64,000 nucleotides of DNA from Paenibacillus rigui (lineage in GTDB: Bacteria > Bacillota > Bacilli > Paenibacillales > NBRC-103111), in NCBI RefSeq assembly GCF_002234615.1, contig NZ_NMQW01000002.1:496001-560000 (forward strand). Reading direction: 5' to 3'. Numbering within the stretch: position 1 is the first letter of the stretch; the number at the start of each line of letters is the position of its first letter. Both the position numbers and the translations under genes were made by a program. Shown here one piece after another: positions 34,956-43,171 of this stretch. The notes beneath the pieces were generated by a model. That model saw only the letters and a list, made by a program, of their open reading frames with translations. It did not search any database and was not told where the DNA came from.

Positions 34956-35079
34956 AACACGGGCCTCCCAGCAATAATAAATAACAATGATGCTTTTGTA
35001 GAATACAGACCCTGCCTGTGATCGAAGAAAATTATACCATAGGTAAGAGAAAGATTGCAAAACGCAAACCGTCCCCTAG

Positions 35080-35313
35080 CTATCCGGCACTGTCGGATCC
35101 TGAAGAACGTTGGAAGCGGATTCCCTCCAGCTGTTCTACTTTAACCAAATAATAACGAATAACAGGAATTTGAATGAGCAGTTGCGAAATAACGAGCAGC
35201 CCGAGAATAAGGGCCAGCGCGCGCAGAATCCATTTCTCCACCATTTTGGAAAATTGAATGAATAGGTCTTCGTACCCGGAATGAACCTCGCTTACTTCTT
35301 CGTCATGCCTCAT
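35080..35313 (-). CDS. ypfB: YpfB-like small membrane protein (DUF5359)
   Basis: The 77-residue protein has an acidic N-terminus (MRHDEEVSEVHSGYEDLF), one hydrophobic segment (LRALALILGLLVISQLLIQIP, residues about 32-52) and a basic/serine-rich C-terminus. Such a protein, YpfB, lies between ypfA and cmk in B. subtilis. The ATG at 35313 has GGAG 8 bases before. It is a single-pass membrane protein with the C-terminus outside or inside undetermined; function unknown. Confidence 0.65.
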   Translation of the reverse strand: MRHDEEVSEVHSGYEDLFIQFSKMVEKWILRALALILGLLVISQLLIQIPVIRYYLVKVEQLEGIRFQRSSGSDSAG

Positions 35314-35375
35314 GGCTACCACTCCAAGACATCGGTTTGGGTGGTAGTGTACCCATCTTTCGCCAAAATATGCGT

Positions 35376-36029
35376 TTATCGCTTGCGAAACTCAAGCTGT
35401 CTTTCGAAGCAGTAACGAATAATCTTTTGCCGGTCCCAGTCCGTAATTTCCGCAAACCGCATCATCACTTGCTGTTTGCCTGTCTCCAAAGTCTTGATCC
35501 GGACCAGCTCTCCTTTGAAGGGAACATGCTCGACCTGTCCGTTTTTAAAAGGAACCAGCAGCCAGCAGCTCACGATTTGCTGAGTTACCATGGTGACATA
35601 ACCCTCACATAGGAACGAAATGCCCCCGCCCCCGACATCGTCTGTTACCGCAACAAACTTTAGCTGGTCCGAGTATTGAACAGCAATTTCAAGCTCTGCG
35701 GGCACCCTCAGGAAATTACGACGCTGAACCTTCGTGATCGCATCCGGCTCAGGTTTCTTGATTAGCACCAGTCGGATGACGTCATCCGTGAAACCGGTAA
35801 CCGAGGTGGTAAAGTAGTTTTTCACACCGCCGTCTGTAATAAAATAAGCGGAAATCTCATCTCCGGCGTATAGACGCTTCAATTTGCCGGTTTTCTCGTT
35901 AATAGGAATTTCCATGCTGATGAAGTTATCCTTCACGTCAGCAATTCTTGATTTATACTCTTGTTTGGCTTCCTCTTCATCAATGGAATTTACTTGTATA
36001 TGTAAGATTGCGTTCACTTTTGGCAACAA
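35376..36029 (-). CDS. ypfA: Flagellar brake-type PilZ protein (YpfA/DgrA-like)
   Basis: A 217-residue protein with an N-terminal YcgR-like domain (1-95) and a C-terminal PilZ domain. The c-di-GMP-binding RxxxR is present in RRNFLRVPAELEI. The second motif reads DDVGGGGISFL, with glycine where the DxSxxG serine usually lies. B. subtilis YpfA (DgrA) is the c-di-GMP receptor that slows flagella through MotA; the same position in the genome supports orthology. TTG start with GGGAGG upstream. It is 63 bases from ypfB. Confidence 0.88.
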   Translation of the reverse strand: MLPKVNAILHIQVNSIDEEEAKQEYKSRIADVKDNFISMEIPINEKTGKLKRLYAGDEISAYFITDGGVKNYFTTSVTGFTDDVIRLVLIKKPEPDAITKVQRRNFLRVPAELEIAVQYSDQLKFVAVTDDVGGGGISFLCEGYVTMVTQQIVSCWLLVPFKNGQVEHVPFKGELVRIKTLETGKQQVMMRFAEITDWDRQKIIRYCFERQLEFRKR

Positions 36030-36123
36030 AAACCTGCACCTCCCGACATTGTTGTCGAAACCAGTACTGAAGTACTAGAATCCTGCATTTTATTATACCA
36101 TGTAGACAACATATGGGAAGCAC

Positions 36124-36150
36124 AAAAAGAAGGAGCCTTTAGAAGACTCC
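36124..36150 (-). terminator. ypeB terminator
   Basis: GGAGTC/GGCTCC with a 7-base loop, then TTCTTTTTGTG on the minus strand, 20 bases after the ypeB stop. Confidence 0.7.
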
Positions 36151-36169
36151 CTCCCAAACATATGCCGGA

Positions 36170-37528
36170 TCAGGTTTGACTCACCTGAGCTTCTTCTTTT
36201 CGCAAGTGCTCGACCTTCTCTTCCGTTCCGTTATCCGCATTAATGTAAATCCGGTACAGGCCTCCGTTGATCGTTCCTAAATATTGATAGCACAACACTT
36301 CCTCTTTTACATCATTGCGAATTAAGGCAAGGGTTTCATTGCTGACCTTCAATTGAGGATTCAACGACTTGCGTGCTTCCTCCGCTGTCAGCTTCGGTGC
36401 CTTCATCTGCCTGTCTTTATGATTGAACACATAATCCGTTGCTTGAAGTCCGATAACCTCGCCGTCATCCAAGGCAACCTTAACCCCAACCTTATCAATA
36501 AAATTAACGACATTTTGGTTTCGGCTGGCAAAAATAATGTTTCCGACATTTCCATACTCGTCATAACTTACGGCTGTCATATCCTTATAATTATGGGCAT
36601 CCAAAAATTCAGCTGCGGCATCTCGCGCCTGACGTATGTCCAGCTTTTTCTCTGTGACCGGTCTAGTGGACGAAAACCACAGCAGTTCTCCCCCTTTGCG
36701 CGCAAAATCCATATGAATCCCATCCGTCGTGTTCTGCTTGGGAACCGAAACGCTGAAGGATTGGTATTCCGTGCCTTTACCGTTCTCAACCACCTGGATT
36801 GCTGACGGATCCTGCAGGTTGAGAAATTGAGCTGCCTTTTCCTTGATTTGATCCGCATTCATTTCGGCACCGGACAGCATGTTCATATCATTTTTCTGAA
36901 ACACATTAAGCAGTGTCGGACTCCATTTCACATCAGAGTATTCCGAAACCTTTTTATCTACCGTCTGAAAACCGTCAATGATCGCATTATCCAACGGCTG
37001 CTTCTCCGTTGCGAGTGCTGTCTCCACGTCCATCCACCGCAAATTATTTTGCAGCACCTTGGACTGCATATCCCTCAGATCCGTCGAAATTTCTGAAGAA
37101 TGCTGGTACAGTGCATTTAATGTGGACATTTCCTCCGGAGTTAGCGGCGATTTACTTAAATCACGCACCGCTGCGCGGTAAGAGAAATTGGCCATATTCG
37201 CCAAAAACTCCTCGGTTTTGTTAAAAGGCAGCAGCGTGAGCGGCAGCTGGCTAATTTCATTTTGTGCCTGACTCGTAATGCGCCAAACATTAATCAGCCC
37301 TTTTTTGTACGCATCCTGTGATGTGGTATTCACTGCAAGCGTGTTGCCAAGCTCCGTATGTAGCTTATCCACGTGGAAGGACAAGTCATGAAAAGCTCGC
37401 TGATACGAATTTTCCGCTTTAATCAATATCGAGTTTTTTTCTTGATGCTCCAAATATCCCCATACACCGGCCCCAACCAAGGCGACGAGCAAAATAGGGA
37501 ACATGACGATGCTTAACCTTTTGTACAT
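36170..37528 (-). CDS. ypeB: Germination protein YpeB
   Basis: YpeB stabilises and localises the cortex-lytic enzyme SleB in spores. The 452 residues have an N-terminal hydrophobic anchor (VMFPILLVALVGAGVWGYL), a mostly helical half (about 35-200) with ENSYQRAFHDLSFHVDKLH and NLRWMDVE, and three C-terminal PepSY-like repeats that contain TEEVEHLRK-type ends (NADNGTEEKVEHL). Start ATG 37528 with GGGAG 10 bases before; two earlier starts are too close to the ribosome site. A possible sigma-G promoter lies at 37565-37594. The expected partner sleB is not upstream of it; prsW and a small zinc-ribbon gene are. Confidence 0.93.
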   Translation of the reverse strand: MYKRLSIVMFPILLVALVGAGVWGYLEHQEKNSILIKAENSYQRAFHDLSFHVDKLHTELGNTLAVNTTSQDAYKKGLINVWRITSQAQNEISQLPLTLLPFNKTEEFLANMANFSYRAAVRDLSKSPLTPEEMSTLNALYQHSSEISTDLRDMQSKVLQNNLRWMDVETALATEKQPLDNAIIDGFQTVDKKVSEYSDVKWSPTLLNVFQKNDMNMLSGAEMNADQIKEKAAQFLNLQDPSAIQVVENGKGTEYQSFSVSVPKQNTTDGIHMDFARKGGELLWFSSTRPVTEKKLDIRQARDAAAEFLDAHNYKDMTAVSYDEYGNVGNIIFASRNQNVVNFIDKVGVKVALDDGEVIGLQATDYVFNHKDRQMKAPKLTAEEARKSLNPQLKVSNETLALIRNDVKEEVLCYQYLGTINGGLYRIYINADNGTEEKVEHLRKEEAQVSQT

Positions 37529-37564
37529 GTCCTTCATTCTCCCTTCATCAGCCAAACTTGGTTG

Positions 37565-37594
37565 TAGTTTTTGCCCGGAATTGGAGTCTTATGC
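37565..37594 (-). promoter_or_regulatory. Possible forespore (sigma-F/G) promoter for ypeB
   Basis: GCATA (37590-37594) and GGCAAAAACTA (37565-37575), about 14 bases apart on the minus strand, resemble forespore promoter elements. ypeB is forespore-expressed in B. subtilis. Weak match. Confidence 0.35.
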
Positions 37595-37599
37595 AAAAA

Positions 37600-37624
37600 A
37601 ACAAAAAAGAAGCCGCGCGGCTTC
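37600..37624 (-). terminator. Terminator of the small zinc-ribbon gene
   Basis: GAAGCCGCGCGGCTTC (37609-37624) is a perfect palindrome followed by TTTTTTGTTTTTTT on the minus strand, 9 bases after the stop at 37633. Confidence 0.9.
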
Positions 37625-37632
37625 TTTATGCT

Positions 37633-37794
37633 CTACATATCATGATTCTCGATCTCGAAATCTCTGTCATTGTTGCAAATGCACTGCTTAAACCCCGTAT
37701 CGATCTTTCCTTTATCTCTGCGCCCTCTAAGAACAAACTTTTCTCCGCACATCCTGCAGCGGATCGTTACTTTTACCCGTTCGTTTCCTGTCAT
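37633..37794 (-). CDS. Small zinc-ribbon-like protein
   Basis: The 53-residue protein, starting MTGNERVKVTIRCRMCGEKF, has cysteines in RCRMCGEKF and KQCICNNDRDF. Two pairs (C-x2-C and C-x-C) would fit a small zinc ribbon. Excellent ribosome site, GGAGGACAGGT before the ATG at 37794. It lies between prsW and ypeB, in the slot where B. subtilis has sleB. No family name is recognised and the function is unknown. Followed at once by a strong terminator. Confidence 0.75.
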   Translation of the reverse strand: MTGNERVKVTIRCRMCGEKFVLRGRRDKGKIDTGFKQCICNNDRDFEIENHDM

Positions 37795-37844
37795 ACCTGT
37801 CCTCCGGTTTGTTGGTCTAATACAAGTCATTATGGACAAACCGT

Positions 37845-38540
37845 TTAAATTTTAACCTGCTCCTCCGGGTGAACAACCCTTAGCGGCGACTTGGCATTGG
37901 CCCGGTTCACCTTCCACAGGCTGCGAATCCATAAATAACTCATTAGCGGAATCATGAACCAGACCCAATAAGTCTTAGTCGTCAGTAAAATATAATCGAA
38001 CACGCCGTGCCAGAAAATCGGCAGAGCCAATGAATAGATCAAGTGTCTTGTCCTCCGCTGCGGATCAAATTTGGCTCTCCCCAAATGATACCCCATGATG
38101 ACACCAAACATCGCATGCCCCGAAACGGGAAGCAGCGCCCGGTAGATCAAGCTGGAAATGGACGCGGAATTCAGGAACGCATAAAACACATTTTCGAGTG
38201 TGGCAAAGCCCAAGGAAGCGGCTACGGCATAAACGATTCCATCATACGGCTCATCAAACGAGGTATGCTTGTAAATGATGAAGTATACAAGAAACCACTT
38301 CAGAAATTCCTCCAGACCGGCGGAAATGACGAACGAGAAGACAAACGGATTCTCGCCAAGCCCATGGACAAAGGCCCGCTGCAACACCATGACAGGAAAA
38401 ACAAGCATAACGCCAAATAAAAACACCTTAGTCACAAGGTGGATCGGTTCCGTATCGTATCGGTCTTTTAAATAAAAATAAATGAGCAAAGCGACACCTG
38501 GCGCAATCGCCGCCGTTAAGACTGAGAAGACGCTCATGTG
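37845..38540 (-). CDS. prsW: PrsW-family intramembrane metalloprotease
   Basis: PrsW is the site-1 protease that starts release of ECF sigma factor W in B. subtilis by cleaving the anti-sigma RsiW. The 231-residue membrane protein has the catalytic motifs ISAGLEEFLKWF (EExxK), ASLGFATLENVFYAF (E in the second motif) and VSGHAMFGVIMGYHLG with the histidine, and FWHGVFDY. ATG at 38540 with GGAGGGGG 4 bases upstream. Position beside ypeB, as in B. subtilis, supports orthology. The truncated ECF sigma at the left edge is far away. Confidence 0.93.
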   Translation of the reverse strand, partial: HMSVFSVLTAAIAPGVALLIYFYLKDRYDTEPIHLVTKVFLFGVMLVFPVMVLQRAFVHGLGENPFVFSFVISAGLEEFLKWFLVYFIIYKHTSFDEPYDGIVYAVAASLGFATLENVFYAFLNSASISSLIYRALLPVSGHAMFGVIMGYHLGRAKFDPQRRTRHLIYSLALPIFWHGVFDYILLTTKTYWVWFMIPLMSYLWIRSLWKVNRANAKSPLRVVHPEEQVKI

Positions 38541-38675
38541 TCCCCCTCCGTTTTCGGGTATTTCAATCATTTCTTAATAAAATCCTGTTTCATTTATTAT
38601 AGACATTTTCAAAGTGTTTTGCCATTGAATCTTTCTGGCTGGAAGGAACGAGCCTGGAATAACCGCCGCTTAAAG

Positions 38676-38718
38676 CAAAAAAGCACCGACCCAGCATGAA
38701 AGGCGGGATCGAATGCTT
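38676..38718 (-). terminator. mecB/ypbH terminator
   Basis: AAGCA/TGCTT, CG and CCC/GGG segments form a stem with a 12-base loop (38681-38718), followed by TTTTTTGCTTT on the minus strand, 32 bases after the gene's stop. Confidence 0.7.
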
Positions 38719-38749
38719 TTGGCAGGAATTCAATGCTAACTGTTACCAT

Positions 38750-39352
38750 TTATTTGAAATGCGTACAAAGTACCTTTACAGCATCAGCTGCAATAACCGT
38801 CTTGCCGTACTCTTCCAGTACTGCACGGGTTACGGAAGCTGCTTCCCCGAATTCGGACAAAACGGCAATAACTGCTTGATAGCCGCTTTCGTCCATATCA
38901 ACGGCATCTAACTGCAGGAACCATTTGTTCTTGTAAGAGAACAGCATGCCTCCGTCAGTAATCAACGGATTTAATACTTTGGCCATACGCAATAAATCTT
39001 CGAAGTCATGGAACACATAAGAAATCTGGTCTGTTTGCTCAAGTGTTACCTCAAGCTCATACATTTCCTCGACTTCCTCATCCAAGGAATCCACGGAGTG
39101 ATGAAAGTCCATTTTACCGCGGGTCACAATGACGACCATACCCTGGGCAGGAAGTGCAAGCACTTCGACGGCCAAAGGACCGGAAGGTTCGAAGCCCAGC
39201 TCGGTGTATGCCTGGTCCATCATGTCACTGAACAGCTCATGCACCTTTGGAATTTCTCTCCACATGTCATCCTTTTGAATGCCTCGCTCCGTCAAGTCGT
39301 CGAATGTGAGGAAAATCCGTATCTTGTCCTGACTTAAACGCTCCATTTTCAT
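38750..39352 (-). CDS. mecB: MecA-paralogue adaptor protein YpbH (MecB)
   Basis: The 200-residue adaptor targets substrates to ClpCP and is the paralogue of MecA. It starts MERLSQDKIRIFLTFDDLTERG and contains DMWREIPKVHELFSDMMDQA in the N-terminal substrate domain. A C-terminal MecA-CTD carries ITDGGMLFSYKNKWFLQL. A long acidic linker (SLDEEVEEMYELEVTLEQTD) separates the two. YpbH in B. subtilis is near gudB and ypdA, not far from ypeB. ATG with GGAGG 8 bases before. Confidence 0.88.
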   Translation of the reverse strand: MKMERLSQDKIRIFLTFDDLTERGIQKDDMWREIPKVHELFSDMMDQAYTELGFEPSGPLAVEVLALPAQGMVVIVTRGKMDFHHSVDSLDEEVEEMYELEVTLEQTDQISYVFHDFEDLLRMAKVLNPLITDGGMLFSYKNKWFLQLDAVDMDESGYQAVIAVLSEFGEAASVTRAVLEEYGKTVIAADAVKVLCTHFK

Positions 39353-39487
39353 ACAGAATTCCTCCTTGCCGACACGTATAATAACAGCTTATGAAGTAAG
39401 GTCAAAAAGGTGAGTAAGCTTCAATAGCTTGTATTCAATTATATGACTATTATAACACAACATAACAAAAATGTACGAATGCCTGAT

Positions 39488-39542
39488 AAAAAAACAAAAG
39501 GACATCAGCGGAAAGATTCCACTTATGCCCTTCAAAACCTAC
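39488..39542 (-). terminator. Terminator of the YtxH-like gene
   Basis: AAGGGCAT...ATGTCCTT outer stem (39498-39542) with an inner GGAA/TTCC, then TTTTGTTTTTTT on the minus strand, 12 bases after the gene's stop. Confidence 0.85.
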
Positions 39543-39553
39543 CCTTATTCGTC

Positions 39554-39901
39554 TTATTGAATCGTGTGAACTTCTTTTTGATCATTTTCTGCCAATATCT
39601 CGTTCACCGTGCTCTTTAGCTGAGGATCTTCCTTCACGATATCCTTGACCTTCTCCAATCCACCGCCAGCCGTGTTAAATGGATCGTCCTTTTTAAAAGA
39701 GGTATTTGCAGCTGCTTTCGATTTCGCTTTATCTTCTGCAGATTGATCTGTAAAACGGTCTTTCGCTTTATCCATTACATGGCCGAGTGACTGATTGTTG
39801 CTGGTAAAGGCCGAAAGAAGCATGGATTTACTTTTATTATTGAAATAAACAACGGCCGCCGCACCTACCAAGCCTCCAAGTAAAAATGAACCGAATTTCA
39901 T
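39554..39901 (-). CDS. YtxH-like small membrane-anchored protein
   Basis: 115 residues. The start MKFGSFLLGGLVGAAAVVYF has a Gly/Ala-rich membrane segment, as in YtxH proteins, followed by a charged, Asp/Lys/Ala-rich soluble part (DKAKDRFTDQSAEDKAKSK) without recognised domain. The ATG at 39901 has GGAGGG upstream (ATG at 39907 sits on the ribosome site). The frame continues to 40225 upstream, with no ribosome site and no coding character. Stress-related function is suspected for YtxH proteins, not shown here. It is divergent from the deacetylase gene at 40006. Confidence 0.65.
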   Translation of the reverse strand: MKFGSFLLGGLVGAAAVVYFNNKSKSMLLSAFTSNNQSLGHVMDKAKDRFTDQSAEDKAKSKAAANTSFKKDDPFNTAGGGLEKVKDIVKEDPQLKSTVNEILAENDQKEVHTIQ

Positions 39902-40005
39902 TGCCATCCCTCCATCAGTTAAGTTTCCAAACATATTTTCCGCTATGAACCGGGGTTCCATGCATGATAAAATAAGGAAACCAACCAAGAGAATGGAGAT
40001 TTGTA

Positions 40006-40938
40006 ATGAACAAGAAAGCATTATATATTGCATCTGCCGCCCTGCTTCTATTGATCGCCGCCTGTCAGAACAAGGATGGTGCAGCCCCACCGCCTGTATC
40101 CTCGCCATCAGCGCAGCAGCAGACCGAAAAAGGGGATACGTCTCCGCAAATGAATGATACCGCCCCATCCCAGGTACCACCCGATTCCAAGGTTCAGCCG
40201 ATAGCTGCAGCCGATAGCAGTGCAAATCAAGCTCCTGCCGCGCAGCCTGCTTCTTCGGATAATAAAGAAACCGTTCGCCAAAGCGCGTCCGTACCCAAGC
40301 TGTACAAGCTAAATCCGAAATCGTATGACATTGTGCCCGTTGACCCGAGTACGACGGAGAAGAAGGTGGTTCTGCTTACATTTGATGACGGTCCTAAAGA
40401 TCATGATATGCTCGAATCCATGTTGACTACATTGGACAAGCATCATGCCAAAGCCATATTTTTCGTGAATGGGTACCGCGTAAAGCAAAAGCCTGAGCTG
40501 TTGAAGCTCATTTTGGAGCACGGACAAACGATTGGAAACCATTCCTGGGACCATATCGATTTAAAGAAGGAAAGCAAGGAAAAGGTAGCTCAACAAATTG
40601 ACGAGGTTCAGAAGATCGTGAAGGATGTAACGGGGATTACACCTCAATTTTTCCGGCCTCCTTTCGGTTCCGGCAGTGATGAAGTGCGTGCAAAAGTAAA
40701 GGAAAATCAAATGCTCTTTATGACTTGGTCCAACGGCTCGTTGGATTGGGACATGACTACAAAGAATAACAATCCCGACAAAATTGTATCCAATGTGCTT
40801 GAGCAGCTGCGCCCCGGCAGCAACATTTTGATGCATGAGCTGCCATGGACGGATAAAGCGTTAGACAAGCTGCTGACGGAATTAGAGGCGAAGCAGTACG
40901 GATTTGTCGATCCTGCCTCAATTGATATCACTCCATGA
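40006..40938 (+). CDS. Lipoprotein polysaccharide deacetylase (NodB domain)
   Basis: A secreted, lipid-anchored carbohydrate esterase of 310 residues. The signal peptide ends LLLLIAAC (lipobox), followed by a Ser/Pro/Gln-rich linker to about residue 90. The NodB domain has LLTFDDGPKDHDM, GQTIGNHSWDHIDL (metal-binding HxxxH) and FFRPPFGSGS, plus LMHELPW near the end. It likely removes N-acetyl groups from peptidoglycan or another surface glycan. One of three plus-strand genes. Ribosome site GGAGAT, 6 bases before the ATG. Confidence 0.93.
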   Translation: MNKKALYIASAALLLLIAACQNKDGAAPPPVSSPSAQQQTEKGDTSPQMNDTAPSQVPPDSKVQPIAAADSSANQAPAAQPASSDNKETVRQSASVPKLYKLNPKSYDIVPVDPSTTEKKVVLLTFDDGPKDHDMLESMLTTLDKHHAKAIFFVNGYRVKQKPELLKLILEHGQTIGNHSWDHIDLKKESKEKVAQQIDEVQKIVKDVTGITPQFFRPPFGSGSDEVRAKVKENQMLFMTWSNGSLDWDMTTKNNNPDKIVSNVLEQLRPGSNILMHELPWTDKALDKLLTELEAKQYGFVDPASIDITP

Positions 40939-40969
40939 CACGGAAATTCGTACTTGGGGAGAATTCTAG

Positions 40970-41185
40970 TTAAATCTCCCCTCTTACTCTTCTCCAGCCC
41001 CATACGAGCAACCCCACGACCAATAAAATAAATAACCACAGCAAGGTCCTGTAGAAAATTCGAAGCCATCGTTCTCTTTCCGTTGAATGCAATGCTTTTC
41101 GCGGCGGCAGGGACAGCTCATCCGGCTCCGCTTCAACAGGTCCTTGTTTATTTTCAGTCTCCAAAGGTCTTGTTTCTAAACTCAT
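40970..41185 (-). CDS. Small hypothetical membrane protein
   Basis: 71 residues, starting MSLETRPLETENKQGPVEAE, with a hydrophobic segment TLLWLFILLVVGLLVWGW (residues about 45-63) and a basic end (RRVRGEI). It begins at an ATG overlapping the CPBP protease stop (ATGA), preceded by GGAGAG. Probably co-expressed with the protease; function unknown. A 7-bp GGGGAGA/TCTCCCC hairpin covers its stop, but no U-tract follows. Confidence 0.65.
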   Translation of the reverse strand: MSLETRPLETENKQGPVEAEPDELSLPPRKALHSTERERWLRIFYRTLLWLFILLVVGLLVWGWRRVRGEI

Positions 41186-41778
41186 TCCTCTTCTCTCCTG
41201 TAACGAATGATACAACCCATGATGAGATCAATTACAAAATGGGCAACGATCGGTGTCCATAATGAACCGGTTTGAATATAAATCCATCCCAGCCCGTAGC
41301 TAATACCGAACACCAAGCCAGTCATCAGCCAATGCTGCAAATACCGGATATGTATGGCTGCAAACAAGATGCTGGTCCAATACGGGCCCCAGGATGCTTG
41401 AATCGCTCCACGAAATAACCATTCCTCGCAAAAAGCTACAATAGCCGACATGACAATAATGTGCCATAACGGACGGTTTTTGAAAAGCATCTCATTAATC
41501 CCGCCGTCATCCGTCACCTCTGGCGGAACCCAATTCGAGATGAGCAGATCCACGACAAGAACGGCTGCTGCGAAGGCAACTCCCCACAAACCAATGGAAA
41601 AAGTATTATTCCAAGACAGCATTTGCGCTAAAGAGGGTTTCTGAAAAAGCATGATGATTGTACCCAAAACCAAAACTCCGAGCTGGGTTAAGTACAGATT
41701 GATGAGTAAAAAACGGTCATTCATGTTGTTCATGTCCACTTTTTGAAGCTTGAACCCTTTAAAGTTAATTTTTTTCAT
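41182..41778 (-). CDS. CPBP-family intramembrane glutamic endopeptidase
   Basis: A 198-residue, multi-pass membrane protein with the CAAX-protease/bacteriocin-processing motifs: FCEEWLFRGAIQ (EExxxR), FAAIHIRYLQHW and VAHFVIDLIMG (His and Asp). These catalyse intramembrane cleavage in Rce1-like enzymes. Family members often process peptides or confer immunity to bacteriocins; here no peptide gene is visible, so the target is unknown. It is divergent from the plus-strand gene at 41848 and linked to the small membrane protein that overlaps it. Confidence 0.88.
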   Translation of the reverse strand: MKKINFKGFKLQKVDMNNMNDRFLLINLYLTQLGVLVLGTIIMLFQKPSLAQMLSWNNTFSIGLWGVAFAAAVLVVDLLISNWVPPEVTDDGGINEMLFKNRPLWHIIVMSAIVAFCEEWLFRGAIQASWGPYWTSILFAAIHIRYLQHWLMTGLVFGISYGLGWIYIQTGSLWTPIVAHFVIDLIMGCIIRYRREEE

Positions 41779-41847
41779 CCATAGATTCCTTTTTTCGACA
41801 AAATCACCTATACTATCAATTAGAAAAAGACGACAAGGAGCTTGATG

Positions 41848-42765
41848 ATGGACAAACGGCTTACACGCTCAGATTACTTATTTGCCGTAACCTTTATTTT
41901 TATGCTGGTTTTCGCACTTGGAACCTTTTTCTTCGGTTTAAAGATGGGACAAGAACGTTCCGCAGCCAAATACGAAGAACTATTAACCAAGCATAATGAA
42001 GAAACGAAACAGTACGGCGCATATCATCAACAGTATTTGGTGTCCTACTATCATACCATTTATCAGCCTTACAGGGAATTTCACAAGAAATGGTTTGATA
42101 AAATGAGTGAATTGGAGTCCAATCAATCCGCAGACGCTTCACTAATTCTAAAGGATTTGGGCAAGCTGTCCAAACAAAAATACGATGAACTGAGTTCTAA
42201 AACGATGCCGGACTCTTCTCCGCTGCTTCAGGAAGGTTTGCAAAACTATGCCAAAAGTTTGAAGCTTTTTAATGAAGCTTTGGGCAACTTCCAAGCAAAA
42301 GCCAACAGCATCAAAGGTAGCGACCTGGTGGCGGAAATGGAAAAGGATACATATTTCACAGAAGCAAAGAAGTTTTCGTTAGCCGCCCAAAAAAATTATT
42401 ACGATGCCATAATTAAATGGAACGAAACTGAAAATGCGCAGCTTAAGCATGTGGATGTCAATAAACCACTGAATTTAAAAGATTGGGGCGCGCTTTCTTT
42501 AAATGTAAAAAACGATTATATTGCTGCAGCTCTTGCCGCAAGTAAAAACTTTACATCTTTCACGCCGCAGGATCTGACCACGCGAATTGATGAAATGATC
42601 GCGTCAGGGCAATCTGCCAAAATGAACCTTGCGAATGTGCAGCAGGTCATTGAAATTCTAAACGCAACGGGCGCTACACGCTCTGGAGATTTCGTCCGCA
42701 ACAAAAGCAAATGGTATGCCAACGAGGTACTGCCTCAATTACCGTTCTTTTTCAGTCAAAACTAA
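41848..42765 (+). CDS. Hypothetical anchored protein
   Basis: No family recognised. The 305 residues start with LTRSDYLFAVTFIFMLVFAL, one N-terminal hydrophobic segment, followed by FFGLKMGQERSAAKYEE and a long helical region rich in Lys, Glu, Asn and Tyr (residues about 40-250), suggesting coiled coil. No cysteines or lipobox. The C-terminal part (NDYIAAALAASKNFTSF) is a second domain. ATG at 41848 with AAGGAG 7 bases before (41845 is also possible). Divergent from the CPBP gene. Followed by a strong terminator (42770-42828). Confidence 0.75.
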   Translation: MDKRLTRSDYLFAVTFIFMLVFALGTFFFGLKMGQERSAAKYEELLTKHNEETKQYGAYHQQYLVSYYHTIYQPYREFHKKWFDKMSELESNQSADASLILKDLGKLSKQKYDELSSKTMPDSSPLLQEGLQNYAKSLKLFNEALGNFQAKANSIKGSDLVAEMEKDTYFTEAKKFSLAAQKNYYDAIIKWNETENAQLKHVDVNKPLNLKDWGALSLNVKNDYIAAALAASKNFTSFTPQDLTTRIDEMIASGQSAKMNLANVQQVIEILNATGATRSGDFVRNKSKWYANEVLPQLPFFFSQN

Positions 42766-42769
42766 TGTG

Positions 42770-42828
42770 AAAAGCCGTTTCTTCCAGGAGACCTAACATA
42801 AAGGCTCCCGGAAAAACGGCTTTTTTTC
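42770..42828 (+). terminator. Terminator downstream of the anchored protein gene
   Basis: AAAGCCGTTT...AAACGGC arms with inner TTCC/GGAA and a long loop, followed by TTTTTTTCTG. It is nearly symmetric and may also serve the minus-strand rhodanese gene. Confidence 0.85.
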
Positions 42829-42844
42829 TGTGATGACGTTAACG

Positions 42845-43171
42845 TCAATCGTACTGAAATCCTTTCAGCGCAGCTACAGCCGCCATTCCACCCTCAACAT
42901 TCACCACATCTTCGTAACCCTGATGCTTCAGATAATAGCATACGTTTGCGCTTCTGACTCCGTGAGCACAGACGATATACAATTTGCGATCCGCAGGCAG
43001 CTCGCTCATTCTTGCGGGAATTGTGCTCATCGGCAGCAAGGTCGCTTCCTCCAAATGATAATAATCCCATTCCATTTGTTCGCGAACATCTATAATTAAC
43101 GCGTCTCCCAAATCATGATCGTTTAATTTCGCCACAAATTCTCTTGGATCAATGAAATCAAAGTCATCCAA
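42845..43171 (-). CDS. Rhodanese-domain protein
   Basis: A 108-residue single-domain rhodanese with DALIIDVREQMEWDYYHLEEA and the active-site loop IVCAHGVRSANVCYYL, whose cysteine carries persulfide. It could shuttle sulfane sulfur in the cytoplasm. I set a TTG start at 43171 with AAGGAG 11 bases before. The frame continues to 43339 and includes a hydrophobic stretch (GFLSYIFFYLINTFVYVIVL); a membrane-anchored form is possible if the upstream start is used. Confidence 0.82.
   Translation of the reverse strand: MDDFDFIDPREFVAKLNDHDLGDALIIDVREQMEWDYYHLEEATLLPMSTIPARMSELPADRKLYIVCAHGVRSANVCYYLKHQGYEDVVNVEGGMAAVAALKGFQYD

Noticed and set aside
39902-40225. Upstream extension of the YtxH-like gene
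   Set aside because: No ribosome site and the sequence overlaps the promoter and 5' part of the divergent deacetylase gene.
40956-40981. GGGGAGA/TCTCCCC hairpin as a terminator for the deacetylase gene
   Set aside because: A 7-bp stem but no U-run on either strand; left as an unassigned hairpin.
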